This document shows positions 17,009 to 25,664 of a stretch of 64,000 nucleotides of DNA, one piece after another. The stretch lies in assembly GCF_005845035.1 (NCBI RefSeq), contig NZ_SPFO01000005.1:81556-145555 (forward strand), in the 5' to 3' direction. Position numbers and translations under genes: made by a program. A model generated the notes under the pieces. It ran no database searches and was not told the DNA's origin. It was given only the letters and a program-made list of their open reading frames with translations. This DNA is from Collinsella aerofaciens. Lineage in GTDB: Bacteria > Actinomycetota > Coriobacteriia > Coriobacteriales > Coriobacteriaceae. The stretch's first letter is position 1; each line of letters starts with the position of its first letter.

Positions 17009-17044
17009 ACAACCCTCCCTACGCGAAGGCGAAGGGAGGGTTGT
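17009..17044 (-). promoter_or_regulatory. Hairpin that masks the comF ribosome-binding site
   Basis: On the minus strand ACAACCCTCCCT, a 12-nt loop, then AGGGAGGGTTGT, three bases and the comF ATG. All 12 pairs are perfect. The AGGGAGG that would bind 16S rRNA, 8 nt from the ATG, is entirely in the 3' arm. No T-run follows, so it is not a simple terminator. Confidence 0.7.
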
Positions 17045-17106
17045 CGGTGTAGAGCCATGATACCCAAAGGTGCTGGGGTCAGGCGGGTTACATCCGCTTA
17101 CGGACG

Positions 17107-18807
17107 TTATTCGCCGGCAGGCGGTTGCGGTGCGGACGAGGTGTGGGTCGAACCTTCGCCACCGTCCTGACGCGGCTTGCGAGAGCGACGGCGACGGCGA
17201 CGCTTTTGGCCCTGGTCGGCCGAGCCCTCGCCACCGCGATCCTCGCGCGGCTCGCGCTCGTCGCGAGCGGCGCCGCGCGAAGCCTTGGCAGCAGCTCCCC
17301 CACCGTCTCCAGGACGACGGCGCGTGACCTTGACCTCGCCATCCGAGACCTGATCGGCCACGGAGGGCACCGAGGGCTTCTGTTGCGCGCCCGAGGAATG
17401 GCGACGGCGCGGACGCGGCGCGCGCTCCTCCTCGCCATGTGACTTGCCGCCCTTGTCGGCAGGTGCATCGGAGGCCAAGGGGCCCTTGGAAGCGGCACCA
17501 GCCTCGCGAGCAGCTGCGGCGCGGAAGGCGTCCTCGCGCTCCTCGCTCGACAGATGACGGCGGCGGCGACGTGTGGGGTTCATGCCACCGCCACGATTCT
17601 GCTGCTGGGGCTGCTGAACCTCGCGCTCGCGAGAGGCGTTCTTGCCCGCGGCTGCAGCCTCGGCAGCATCGCCCGAGCCCGCGCGCTTGCGACGACGACG
17701 TCCACCGGCGGCCTCCTCGGCCTCGGGTGCCTCGGCCTTACCACGGCCCTTTCCGCGGCCACGACCCTCGCCCTGGCTCTGAGCAGCGCGGGTATCGGAA
17801 TCGGCATCGCGACGACGGCGCTTGGGCATCGACGTGCCGGCCAGACGGTCGGCACTCGACAGGCCATCGCCCACGTCGACGCCGTTCTCGCGATCGAGTT
17901 CCATGAGCGCCAGGCGCATCTCGGGCGATTCGATGCGCTCGAGCACGTCACGCGTCACGCAGTCGGGGCGGCAGTTGCAGCCCTGCTCGGCAGCCTTCTT
18001 TTTGCAGCCCTCCGAGCACGTCATATCGGCCAGGTTGACCTTAAAGACTTTGCCGTTCTCCAGGCGCAGCACCAGCTGCTCACGCGGCGTGTCATATTCC
18101 TGAATACGCGCTTTGCCGAGCGGCGTATCGATGAGTGTCTTCTTTTTGGGCGCACGGCTCTTAAAGTCCTTGTACGCCTCGAACTCATAACGCAGGCAGC
18201 ACATCAGGCGGCCGCAAACGCCGCTGATCTTGGACGAGTTGAGCGGTAGGTCCTGCTCTTTTGCCATGCGAATCGAGACGGGCTCAAACTGTCCGCCAAA
18301 GCGCGTGCAACAGAGCTCCTGGCCGCACTGGGCATAGCCGCCCACCAGGCGGGTCTCGTCGCGCACGCCGATCTGGCGCATGTCGACGCGAATGTGCAGC
18401 GTCGAGGACAGGTCCTTGACGAGCTGACGAAAATCGACGCGCTCCTCGGCCGCAAAGTAGAACACGGCCTTCTCGCCGCCAAACAGGTACTCGACGCCGA
18501 CCGGCTTCATCTCGAGGTCGAGCTCCTTGACCAGGCGGCGGAAGTCGACCATGGCCTCGTCGCCCTGGATGGCCAGGTCGTCGGCAAGCTGCAGGTCGAT
18601 GTCGCTCGCCACGCGCAACACGGGCTTGAGCGGCTGACCGATTTCGTCGAGCGGCACCTCGAAGGGGTCGGCCGTGACCAGGCCGATCTCGGTTCCGCGC
18701 TCGGTGGAGCAAATGGCATAATCGGCCTCGAGGATATCCAGATCCTGCGGGTCGAACCACAGGTCGCGCGAGGCGTAGGTAAACTTAACGGGTACGACTA
18801 ACGGCAT
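17107..18807 (-). CDS. RicT/YaaT-like PSP1-domain protein with long basic tail
   Basis: 566 aa. The first about 290 residues are a PSP1 protein: VKFTYASRDLWFDP, then the conserved cysteine block GYAQCGQELCCTRFGGQFEP and SKISGVCGRLMCCLRYE (about 155-210), and a further Cys group TCSEGCKKKAAEQGCNC near 268-284. In Bacillus, RicT (YaaT) with RicA and RicF carries Fe-S clusters and acts with RNase Y on mRNA processing. Usual length is about 270 residues. Here roughly 270 more residues of Arg/Gly/Ala-rich, probably disordered sequence follow, likely to bind RNA. Its start overlaps the holB stop by 10 nt, in the usual tmk-holB-yaaT order. Confidence 0.9.
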   Translation of the reverse strand: MPLVVPVKFTYASRDLWFDPQDLDILEADYAICSTERGTEIGLVTADPFEVPLDEIGQPLKPVLRVASDIDLQLADDLAIQGDEAMVDFRRLVKELDLEMKPVGVEYLFGGEKAVFYFAAEERVDFRQLVKDLSSTLHIRVDMRQIGVRDETRLVGGYAQCGQELCCTRFGGQFEPVSIRMAKEQDLPLNSSKISGVCGRLMCCLRYEFEAYKDFKSRAPKKKTLIDTPLGKARIQEYDTPREQLVLRLENGKVFKVNLADMTCSEGCKKKAAEQGCNCRPDCVTRDVLERIESPEMRLALMELDRENGVDVGDGLSSADRLAGTSMPKRRRRDADSDTRAAQSQGEGRGRGKGRGKAEAPEAEEAAGGRRRRKRAGSGDAAEAAAAGKNASREREVQQPQQQNRGGGMNPTRRRRRHLSSEEREDAFRAAAAREAGAASKGPLASDAPADKGGKSHGEEERAPRPRRRHSSGAQQKPSVPSVADQVSDGEVKVTRRRPGDGGGAAAKASRGAARDEREPREDRGGEGSADQGQKRRRRRRSRKPRQDGGEGSTHTSSAPQPPAGE

Positions 18808-19925
18808 TTCAGTGCCTTCCTGATATCGAACAGCATGACCTCGATGGCCAGCTGGGGAGTAACGTTTCTGGCGATGTTGCGCTCGGCGGTCGCGACTGCC
18901 TCGAGCGCCCGGGTGGCACCCGCAACATTGGTCGCGGCGGCAAGCCGACCGATCGTGTCGCGCACGTCTTCGTTCACCACGTCGGCTGCCTCGTCCTGAA
19001 GCGTCAGCAGCACATCGCGCATGAGCGTCCGCGCGCTCGCCAGCGCTTCCATGATACCCGAACGCTCGCGCGCGTTGAGTTCGCGCTTGTTGCGGTCCTC
19101 AAGCTGCTTCAATGCTCCACGCGACAGGTAGTCGGCGTTTTGCTCGAGCACCTTTTCCTGCGTGGACTTGACCTCGGCGAGCGGCGCCTTAACGGCGACG
19201 ATGAGTGACTTGGCGCGGCTGAGCACGTCGGCCTCGTCGGCGACGATAAGCGAATCGATGGCGCGAACCATCTGACGGCGGGCGTCCTGGCGCTCGGCGC
19301 TCTTGAGGAACTCGATGCCACGCGTGGGGCTTCCCGCTACGGCGACGGCCATGCGGCAACGCGCAGGGTCCTGACCGGTGGCGCGGCTCACGGCCTGCGC
19401 GGCGACGGTGGGCGATACCAGCCGAAACGGCACGCACTGGCAGCGGCTCACGATGGTGGGCAACATCACGTCTGCCGAGGTGCCCAGCAGGATGAACATA
19501 ACGCCCTCGGGCGGCTCCTCGAGTGTTTTGAGCAGTGCGTTGGCGGTGTTGGCGCGCAGTTGCTCGGCACGGTCGATGATGTAGACCTTGGCCTTGGCAC
19601 GGATGGGCGCCAGAGGCACGTCATCGAGCAGCTCGCGGGTCTGGGCGATGAGGTAGCCCGTGGCGCTCTCGGGCGTGTAATAGTGCACGTCGGGGTGTGT
19701 ATGGCGGGCGACGCGCACGCAGCTATCGCATGAGCCGCAGCCATCCCGCTCGCACAGGAAGGCTTGGGCGAGCGCCCACGCGGCGTCGAGCTTGCCCGCG
19801 CCGGGCGCGCCCAAAAACAGGTAGGCGTGCGATGCGCGACCGCTGGCGACGGCATTGGTCAAAAAGTCGCGCACGCGCTCTTGGGTGTCGAGCTTGGCCA
19901 GTAGGCTTGCCTGAGCGGGGGCCAT
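18798..19925 (-). CDS. holB: DNA polymerase III subunit delta-prime
   Basis: The 375-aa protein carries the AAA+ clamp-loader signature: HAYLFLGAPGAGKLDAAWALA (a degenerate Walker A, with Leu where Ser/Thr is usual, as common in delta-prime), a zinc module CERDGCGSCDSC, KVYIIDRAEQLRANTANALLKTLEEPP (sensor/SRC-like region) and SRCQCVPF. It helps load the sliding clamp. ATG 19925 has AGGAGG at 9 nt and begins 1 bp after the tmk stop. Confidence 0.92.
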   Translation of the reverse strand: MAPAQASLLAKLDTQERVRDFLTNAVASGRASHAYLFLGAPGAGKLDAAWALAQAFLCERDGCGSCDSCVRVARHTHPDVHYYTPESATGYLIAQTRELLDDVPLAPIRAKAKVYIIDRAEQLRANTANALLKTLEEPPEGVMFILLGTSADVMLPTIVSRCQCVPFRLVSPTVAAQAVSRATGQDPARCRMAVAVAGSPTRGIEFLKSAERQDARRQMVRAIDSLIVADEADVLSRAKSLIVAVKAPLAEVKSTQEKVLEQNADYLSRGALKQLEDRNKRELNARERSGIMEALASARTLMRDVLLTLQDEAADVVNEDVRDTIGRLAAATNVAGATRALEAVATAERNIARNVTPQLAIEVMLFDIRKALKCR

Positions 19926-19926
19926 G

Positions 19927-20610
19927 CTACTCGGCCTCCTGGGCAAGCGCGGCGGTGACGGCGTCCTGGGAAATGTCGAGGCCGTAGGCGCGAACCTGCT
20001 CGACCGTCTGCGCGAAGACGTCCTCGATGGACGTGGTCGCGTCGATGAGCTTTACGCGGTTTGGTTCCTCGGCGGCAATGGCGCAAAATCCCTGGTAGAC
20101 GCGCTCTTGGAAGGCCATGCCTTTTGCCTCCATGCGATCTGCCGCGCCACGGGCTGCCATGCGTAACGCCGCCTGCTCGGGTGTGATGTGGTAGACGAGC
20201 GTGAGCGCCGGATGCGTACCGGCGACAGCCAGGTTGTTGGCATCGCGTACCATCTGACGGTCGAGGCCATCGGCAAACGCCTGATAGCAGGTTGTGGAAT
20301 CGTAGAAGCGGTCGCACAGGACCACCTTGCCGGCAGCAAGGGCGGGAGCTATGACCTCGTGCACCAGCTGGGCACGCGCCGCCTCGTAGAGCAGCAGCTC
20401 GCAGGTGTCACCCATCGCCGTGTTGGCGGGGTCGAGCAGCAGAGCACGGATCTTTTCGCTGATGGCGGTACCGCCCGGCTCGCGCAGGCTCACAACCTGG
20501 TAGCCAGCGAGTTCGAGCGCGCGGGCAAGCAGGCGCGCCTGCGTGGACTTGCCGGCACCGTCGACGCCCTCGAGCGTGATAAAGCTATGTTGAGCGGGCT
20601 CAAAAGCCAT
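19927..20610 (-). CDS. tmk: Thymidylate kinase
   Basis: 227 aa. P-loop LEGVDGAGKSTQ at residues 13-24, the DR(Y/F) motif in VLCDRFYDSTTCYQAF near 98-113, and the LID segment RGAADRMEAKG near 153-163. It phosphorylates dTMP to dTDP. First gene of a tmk-holB-ricT-like cluster on the minus strand. Confidence 0.96.
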   Translation of the reverse strand: MAFEPAQHSFITLEGVDGAGKSTQARLLARALELAGYQVVSLREPGGTAISEKIRALLLDPANTAMGDTCELLLYEAARAQLVHEVIAPALAAGKVVLCDRFYDSTTCYQAFADGLDRQMVRDANNLAVAGTHPALTLVYHITPEQAALRMAARGAADRMEAKGMAFQERVYQGFCAIAAEEPNRVKLIDATTSIEDVFAQTVEQVRAYGLDISQDAVTAALAQEAE

Positions 20611-20713
20611 GGGCGCAGCCCCTTCCTACAAGGCGCGTAAATGCGATTTATAGCAACCAAGCCATGATACCCCAGTGCTCGGTGCGTCCCCAATGGCTAA
20701 AGGTGCCTTTCCA

Positions 20714-20782
20714 AAGTTGCGGTGAAATAGGGACTGATTGAAGCTCTGAGACCGCCAAACAGTCCCTATTTCACCGCAACTT
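20714..20782. repeat. Small GGGAC-type dyad element
   Basis: Perfect 23-bp inverted repeat (arms 20714-20736 and 20760-20782) around a 23-nt loop, inner ends GGGACTG / CAGTCCC. It lies between the divergent tmk and the zinc-ribbon gene. Related in style to the dyads at 37265-37350 and 42735-42801. Confidence 0.65.
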
Positions 20783-20850
20783 ATGATGGGGAATTTTGGA
20801 CGCTGGGTATAATCGTCGTATTGCATTGAAATGTGGCGAAAGGAGTGGCA

Positions 20851-21837
20851 ATGTCTCGGTATTGCGCCTCGTGCGGCAAGCTTCTTGCAGATGATGCCAA
20901 GTTCTGCACCTCGTGCGGTGCACCCGTTGAGCAAACAACCGCGAGCGATAGCCAGCCCGCTTTTGAGCAGACCGGTTCCCTCGATACGCCGCAAGCCAAG
21001 GCGGACGACCCCCTCGCCTATCGCCCCGACCCCGCCGCAGGCCCCGCGACCGTCGAGACTACGCAGCGCGTACCCGTCGCGAGTGGCTCGCCCCAACAGC
21101 AGCCGGCTCCCGCATACGCGCCCGCTTCACCACAGACCCCCGCTCCCAAAAAGAGCGGCACCGGGCCGCTTATCGCCGTTATCGTTGTGCTGGTGGCGAT
21201 CATCATCGCCCTGGTCGTTTTCTTTGTGATCAAGCCTTTCGACAACGCCGCCACGCAGACGACCGCCGAGGTAGCTAAGCTGCACCATGACGTCGACGAC
21301 GATGACCTAAAGCCTCTCGGCGATCCCAACAGCCTGTACGACAATGATGACGATGACGACGACGAGGATGGCGGCGAAGCAACGCTCTCCGAGCAGAATC
21401 TCTACCGCCGACTAAGCGAATACTACGACTTGCTCGAAGACCTCGACAACTACGTCCGTGGCTGCGCGCAGAACTTCAACGGCAGCTATCTGGAAGAGGA
21501 TCGAACCACCCGTCAAAATCTCGCCGACGTCGCCGAGCGCACGGAGAACACCATCGAGCAGTATTACGACATCGTCGAGGACCTAGACGTCCCGACGAGC
21601 TCCAAGAACTACAGCTCCTGGAAGGACATCATCGCCCTGTACGACGACCTGGATCACCGCATTGACGCAATCTGTGATGCCTGGGAGATCAGCCTGAAAT
21701 ACGCCAAGCCTGCGGACCACAAGAATGAGATCGTGGCGCCGCTGTCGCGCGACAACGTGGCGGGCACCAATGACAATAAGTACCGCCTAGACTTTGAGGA
21801 GCGCTATCCCGGCGCCAAACCCGTCGAAGTGAACTAG
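20851..21837 (+). CDS. Zinc-ribbon membrane protein
   Basis: The 328-aa protein begins with a zinc ribbon (YCASCGKLLADDAKFCTSCG, residues 3-22). A Pro/Ala-rich linker follows, then one membrane segment (about 108-130, LIAVIVVLVAIIIALVVFFVI) and an extracellular, acidic, helix-rich domain with Asp runs (NDDDDDDEDGG). This zinc-ribbon plus single-pass layout is common in actinobacteria and firmicutes but the function is unknown. ATG 20851 has AAAGGAG at 5 nt; a GTG 18 bp upstream is less likely. Confidence 0.75.
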   Translation: MSRYCASCGKLLADDAKFCTSCGAPVEQTTASDSQPAFEQTGSLDTPQAKADDPLAYRPDPAAGPATVETTQRVPVASGSPQQQPAPAYAPASPQTPAPKKSGTGPLIAVIVVLVAIIIALVVFFVIKPFDNAATQTTAEVAKLHHDVDDDDLKPLGDPNSLYDNDDDDDDEDGGEATLSEQNLYRRLSEYYDLLEDLDNYVRGCAQNFNGSYLEEDRTTRQNLADVAERTENTIEQYYDIVEDLDVPTSSKNYSSWKDIIALYDDLDHRIDAICDAWEISLKYAKPADHKNEIVAPLSRDNVAGTNDNKYRLDFEERYPGAKPVEVN

Positions 21838-21851
21838 CGCTCTGCCGGTCT

Positions 21852-21891
21852 AAAAAACGAGCGAGGATCGCGGGGTCCTCGCTCGTTTTTT
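21852..21891. terminator. Bidirectional terminator between the zinc-ribbon gene and topA
   Basis: 16-bp perfect stem AAAAAACGAGCGAGGA / TCCTCGCTCGTTTTTT with an 8-nt loop, between convergent genes. Confidence 0.9.
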
Positions 21892-21913
21892 GGGCATTGT
21901 TTCGACTGCGCCG

Positions 21914-24508
21914 TTACTTGTCGGCGGCTGCTTTCTTGGCAGTCGACTTCTTCGCGGTCGTCTTCTTGGCGGCAGTGGCTTTCTTAGCCGTCGTCTTCTT
22001 GGCCGCCGTGGTCTTCTTCACCGTGCTCGCCTTAGTCGTGGTCTTACGGCCGCGGACGGGCTTCTTCTCCTTGGTCGGGCAGTCCATGTTCACGCAGATG
22101 CGCCACGGGCCGCGTGCCGTGTTGACCACCACGATGGGAGCACCGCACTCGGGGCAGGTCTCGCCCGTCGCCTCGAGCTTGCCGCGCGCCGGTAGCGGAT
22201 AGCTCACGCCGCAATCGTCGTAGTTGGTGCAGCGGATAAAGCGCTTGCCGCTCTTTTCGCTCTTATGCGCGATCAGGTCGCCATGGCGTCCGGCCTCGGC
22301 ACACACCTTGCACTCGCCCACCTTAAGGTCGGGCTCGTAGTTGGTGGGGCACGTCGGGTTCACGCAAATCTCGAAGGCCTTCTGGCGGAACGGCTGACAC
22401 TTGATGCGCGGCGCGCCGCACTCGGGACACACGGCCGCCTCACCCTCGAGCGGGCTCACCTTGACGCCGCTCGGCACCGGATAGGTCACGTCACAGTCGG
22501 GCCAACCCATGCAGCCAATGAAGCTGCCACGGGTCTTGGCGCTCGTCTTCATAACCAGGTCCTTGCCGCACTTGGGGCAGGCGCCCACGCGCGCATCGGC
22601 CGTGACGGCATCGCTGATGGCGTCGCCGAGCTCCTGCGTGTGCTTGAGCAGCTCGTCGAGCACGCCAGCCAGCAGCGCACGCGAGTGCGTAACGACATGC
22701 TCTTCGGTATCCTCGCCGCGCTCCACGCGGGTCATGTCGCCGTCGAGCTCACTGGTCATATCGGGGCTCGTGATGCGCGGGGCAAACTGCGACAGCGCAT
22801 CGATAATGGCGATACCCAGCTGGCTCGGCTCCACGGGATCGTTTTTGAGGTAGCGCACGGCGTACAGGCGCTCGATGATGCTCGCGCGCGTGGACTTGGT
22901 ACCCAGGCCGCGCTTCTCCATCTCCTGCACGAGCTTGCCCTGGCTGTAGCGCGCGGGCGGCTCGGTCTGCTTGGCCTCGAGCTTAATGTCGAACACGTCG
23001 ACCGTATCGCCCTGCTCCAGCGGCGGCATCTGCTCGTCGCGCTTGAGTCCATACGGATACGCCTCGCGGAAACCCGGGGTCACGAGCACATCGCCCGAAG
23101 CCACGAACGGCTCGCCGTTCACATCGAGCTCGAGCTTGGTGTTCTCGATGGTCGCGGGACCCATAAGCGTCGCCAGGAAGCGGCGAGCGATGAGGTCATA
23201 GAGCTTGCGCTGACCGCCATCAAGCGTGGACGGATCGCCCTCGCCCGTGGGGTAGATGGGCGGGTGGTCGGTGGTCTCGACCTTGCCGCGCGTGGGCTTC
23301 ATGGGACCGGCGAGCACCTTTTTGCACACGGGCGCCAGCGCCGGGTTGATCTTTGCCAGGTCACTCACCACGGCGCCCAGATCGAGCGTCGCGGGGTACA
23401 CGGTGTTGTCGACACGCGGATAGCTGATAAGGCCCGCCATGTAGAGGGACTCGGCGATGCGCATGGTACGCGCAGGCGAGATGCCCTCGGCTGCGGCAGC
23501 AGCCTGCAGCGAGGTGGTCGCAAACGGCGTGGGCGGCTGCTGTTTGCGCGAGCGCTTGGTCACCGCGGCGACGGTTGCCGTCGCAACGCCGTCGACATGG
23601 CCGTACGCCGTCTCGGCAGCATCCTTGTCGGTAAAGCGCGCCGTCTTGTGAGCGATCTTAAAGCGATCATCCTCGGCAGCACCCTGAGCGGCACCCATGC
23701 CGCGGATCTGCCAATAGTCCTCGGGCACAAACGCCATGCGCTCGCGCTCGCGCTCGACCACCAGGGCAAGCGTCGGCGTCTGCACGCGGCCGGCGGAACG
23801 CACGTTGCCAAAGCCGCCAAACTTGGCGAGCGTCAGGTAGCGCGTGAGCACCGCACCCCAAATGAGGTCGATGTGCTGACGGCTCTCGCCGGCATCGGCC
23901 AGGTTCTGGTCGAGCGAGACGAGGTTATCGAAGGCCTGCGTGATCTCGGCCTTGGTAAACGAAGAATACTGGGCGCGGGCGACCGGCAGGTCGGGCGCAA
24001 CCTCGCGCACCTTGTTGAGGGCATCCGAACCGATCAGCTCGCCCTCGCGATCGAAGTCCGTGGCAATGATGACGCTGTCGGACTTCTTGGCCAGGTTCTT
24101 GAGTGAGCGAATGAGCTCTTTCTCGGCCGGTAGCTTAATGACGGGTGCCCAGGTGAGGTAAGGCAGGCTCTCGAGCTTCCAGCCCTTGATGGAAATGCCA
24201 TCGGCAAGGAACGGCTTGCGCTTGGTGTCGTACGGCGGGCGGGCCAGGCCATCGGGCATATCGGCCGGCAACATCTCGCCGTCCTCGGTGACCGAATACC
24301 AACCCAGCTTTTTATCGAACAGCACGCTGTCGCAAAAATCGGGCGCCAGGATGTGACCGGCAAGGCCGATGGTCACGCACTCCTCGCCTTTCCACTCAAA
24401 ACGGTAGATTGCGGTGTTGTACACCTTGTCCTTTTTGGGCTTGCCCGTGGACAGACGCTCGGCGATCTGACGCGCGGCGTCGTTTTTCTCGGCGATGATG
24501 AGCTTCAA
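21914..24508 (-). CDS. topA: DNA topoisomerase I, archaeal-like type IA
   Basis: 864 aa. TOPRIM start MKLIIAEKNDAARQIAERL and the acidic motif DFDREGELIG (151-160). The active tyrosine is Tyr363 in LISYPRVDNTVYP, a form seen in archaeal TopA (usually RTDN), not the ITYMRTDS of E. coli TopA. Four Cys4 zinc ribbons follow (beginning CPKCGKDL, CPECGAPR, CKVCAEAG, CPECGAPI), then a Lys/Ala-rich tail of repeated AKKTTAKK units. It relaxes negative supercoils. The lysine tail resembles those of actinobacterial TopA. Whether a second, bacterial-type topA exists elsewhere cannot be seen here. Confidence 0.92.
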   Translation of the reverse strand: MKLIIAEKNDAARQIAERLSTGKPKKDKVYNTAIYRFEWKGEECVTIGLAGHILAPDFCDSVLFDKKLGWYSVTEDGEMLPADMPDGLARPPYDTKRKPFLADGISIKGWKLESLPYLTWAPVIKLPAEKELIRSLKNLAKKSDSVIIATDFDREGELIGSDALNKVREVAPDLPVARAQYSSFTKAEITQAFDNLVSLDQNLADAGESRQHIDLIWGAVLTRYLTLAKFGGFGNVRSAGRVQTPTLALVVERERERMAFVPEDYWQIRGMGAAQGAAEDDRFKIAHKTARFTDKDAAETAYGHVDGVATATVAAVTKRSRKQQPPTPFATTSLQAAAAAEGISPARTMRIAESLYMAGLISYPRVDNTVYPATLDLGAVVSDLAKINPALAPVCKKVLAGPMKPTRGKVETTDHPPIYPTGEGDPSTLDGGQRKLYDLIARRFLATLMGPATIENTKLELDVNGEPFVASGDVLVTPGFREAYPYGLKRDEQMPPLEQGDTVDVFDIKLEAKQTEPPARYSQGKLVQEMEKRGLGTKSTRASIIERLYAVRYLKNDPVEPSQLGIAIIDALSQFAPRITSPDMTSELDGDMTRVERGEDTEEHVVTHSRALLAGVLDELLKHTQELGDAISDAVTADARVGACPKCGKDLVMKTSAKTRGSFIGCMGWPDCDVTYPVPSGVKVSPLEGEAAVCPECGAPRIKCQPFRQKAFEICVNPTCPTNYEPDLKVGECKVCAEAGRHGDLIAHKSEKSGKRFIRCTNYDDCGVSYPLPARGKLEATGETCPECGAPIVVVNTARGPWRICVNMDCPTKEKKPVRGRKTTTKASTVKKTTAAKKTTAKKATAAKKTTAKKSTAKKAAADK

Positions 24509-24562
24509 AAGAGGCTCCTATCTCGTATCTCTGCGGCTACGCCCGCCCGTATGGCGGCCGAC

Positions 24563-25246
24563 TTACGCCCTTGCTTGCTCAATCTGCCCGATGAGCCAAT
24601 CGCACCAGGCATCCATGCCCTCGCCCTTGCGCGCGCTCACGGCAAACCGCGGCGCCTGTGGATTGAGGTCATCGAGTGTCTTAGTATACCTATCCATGTC
24701 AAAATCGAAAGCCGGAGCCACGTCGACCTTGTTGAGCAGCTGCGCGCCGGCGTGCTGGAAGATGCCCGGGTACTTGACGGGCTTGTCGTCGCCCTCGGGC
24801 ACCGAGAGAATCATGATGGACAGGTTCTCGCCCAAGTCAAAGTCGACTGGGCAGACCAGGTTACCCACGTTTTCGATAAAGATAACGTCGATGTTTTCCA
24901 GACCCACAGCCTTGTCGAAGGCGTCAACGGCCTCCATGATCATGTTGCCCTCGAGGTGGCACAGGCCGCCCGTGTTGATCTGGATGGCGGGCATGCCGGC
25001 TTCCTTCATGGTGATGGCATCGACATCCGAGGCGATATCGCCCTCGATGACGGCACAACGCAGGCCGGCCTTATCGCGCAGGCGCTCGTTGGTGCCCAAA
25101 ATCGTGGTTGTCTTACCCGAGCCGGGGCTCGACAGCACATTGATCACATAGGTGTTTGTCTCATTAAATCGCTGACGCAGCTGATCTGCCAGGCGCTCGT
25201 TGCGCGACAGGATCGGCGACGCGATATCAATTGTTTTCTCGGCCAT
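24563..25246 (-). CDS. hypB: Hydrogenase nickel-insertion GTPase HypB
   Basis: 227 aa. P-loop VINVLSSPGSGKTTTI near residues 35-50, the metal/switch region CAVIEGDIASDVDA, the conserved TGGLCHLEGNMI with its Cys and His, the FIENVGNLVCPVDFDLGE metal site and the NKVDV guanine motif. It lacks the His-rich N terminus that stores nickel in some HypB proteins. ATG 25246 has AAGGAG at 8 nt. It follows hypA; the hydrogenase it serves is not in this window. Confidence 0.94.
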   Translation of the reverse strand: MAEKTIDIASPILSRNERLADQLRQRFNETNTYVINVLSSPGSGKTTTILGTNERLRDKAGLRCAVIEGDIASDVDAITMKEAGMPAIQINTGGLCHLEGNMIMEAVDAFDKAVGLENIDVIFIENVGNLVCPVDFDLGENLSIMILSVPEGDDKPVKYPGIFQHAGAQLLNKVDVAPAFDFDMDRYTKTLDDLNPQAPRFAVSARKGEGMDAWCDWLIGQIEQARA

Positions 25247-25301
25247 ACTCGGCACTCCTTAACTTCTACCATTTATACCCCGTCCCCAGGTAGCTGGCGG
25301 G

Positions 25302-25658
25302 CTAATCGTCGGGGGTTTCGATTTCGATACTTGCGATGTCGAGCTCGCGGCCGTGCAGCAGACGCACGTTGGCGCCGCCGCACTGGGGGCAACGGCAATG
25401 GAATCGGTCGTGCTCAAAGACCTCACCGCAGTCCAGACACTCACTTTGTGGATGGACTTCCTCCACGGCAAGCTCGCAGCCGTATGTGAGAGGGTCCTCG
25501 TCTCGGAACGTCTCCCACGCAAAGTCGAGCGCCTCGCGCACAACTTCGGTCATATCCCCGATACGCAGCGTTACCAAAACGGCGCGCGAGGCCCCCGCCC
25601 CACGCGCCGCGCGAATCACTGTATCGAGTATGCCGTTGACAATGCCAACCTCGTGCAT
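25302..25658 (-). CDS. hypA: Hydrogenase nickel chaperone HypA
   Basis: 118 aa. N-terminal nickel ligand MHEVGIVNGI (the family's MHE), and a zinc domain with CLDCGEVF and CPQCGGANV about 17 residues apart. It delivers nickel to NiFe-hydrogenase together with HypB, encoded next. It follows the tat genes on the same strand. Confidence 0.94.
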   Translation of the reverse strand: MHEVGIVNGILDTVIRAARGAGASRAVLVTLRIGDMTEVVREALDFAWETFRDEDPLTYGCELAVEEVHPQSECLDCGEVFEHDRFHCRCPQCGGANVRLLHGRELDIASIEIETPDD

Positions 25659-25664
25659 ACCGAT

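Noticed and set aside
22265..24106. 613-codon plus-strand frame inside topA
   Set aside because: Antisense to topA with no recognisable motif and repetitive Arg/Leu/Gly composition.
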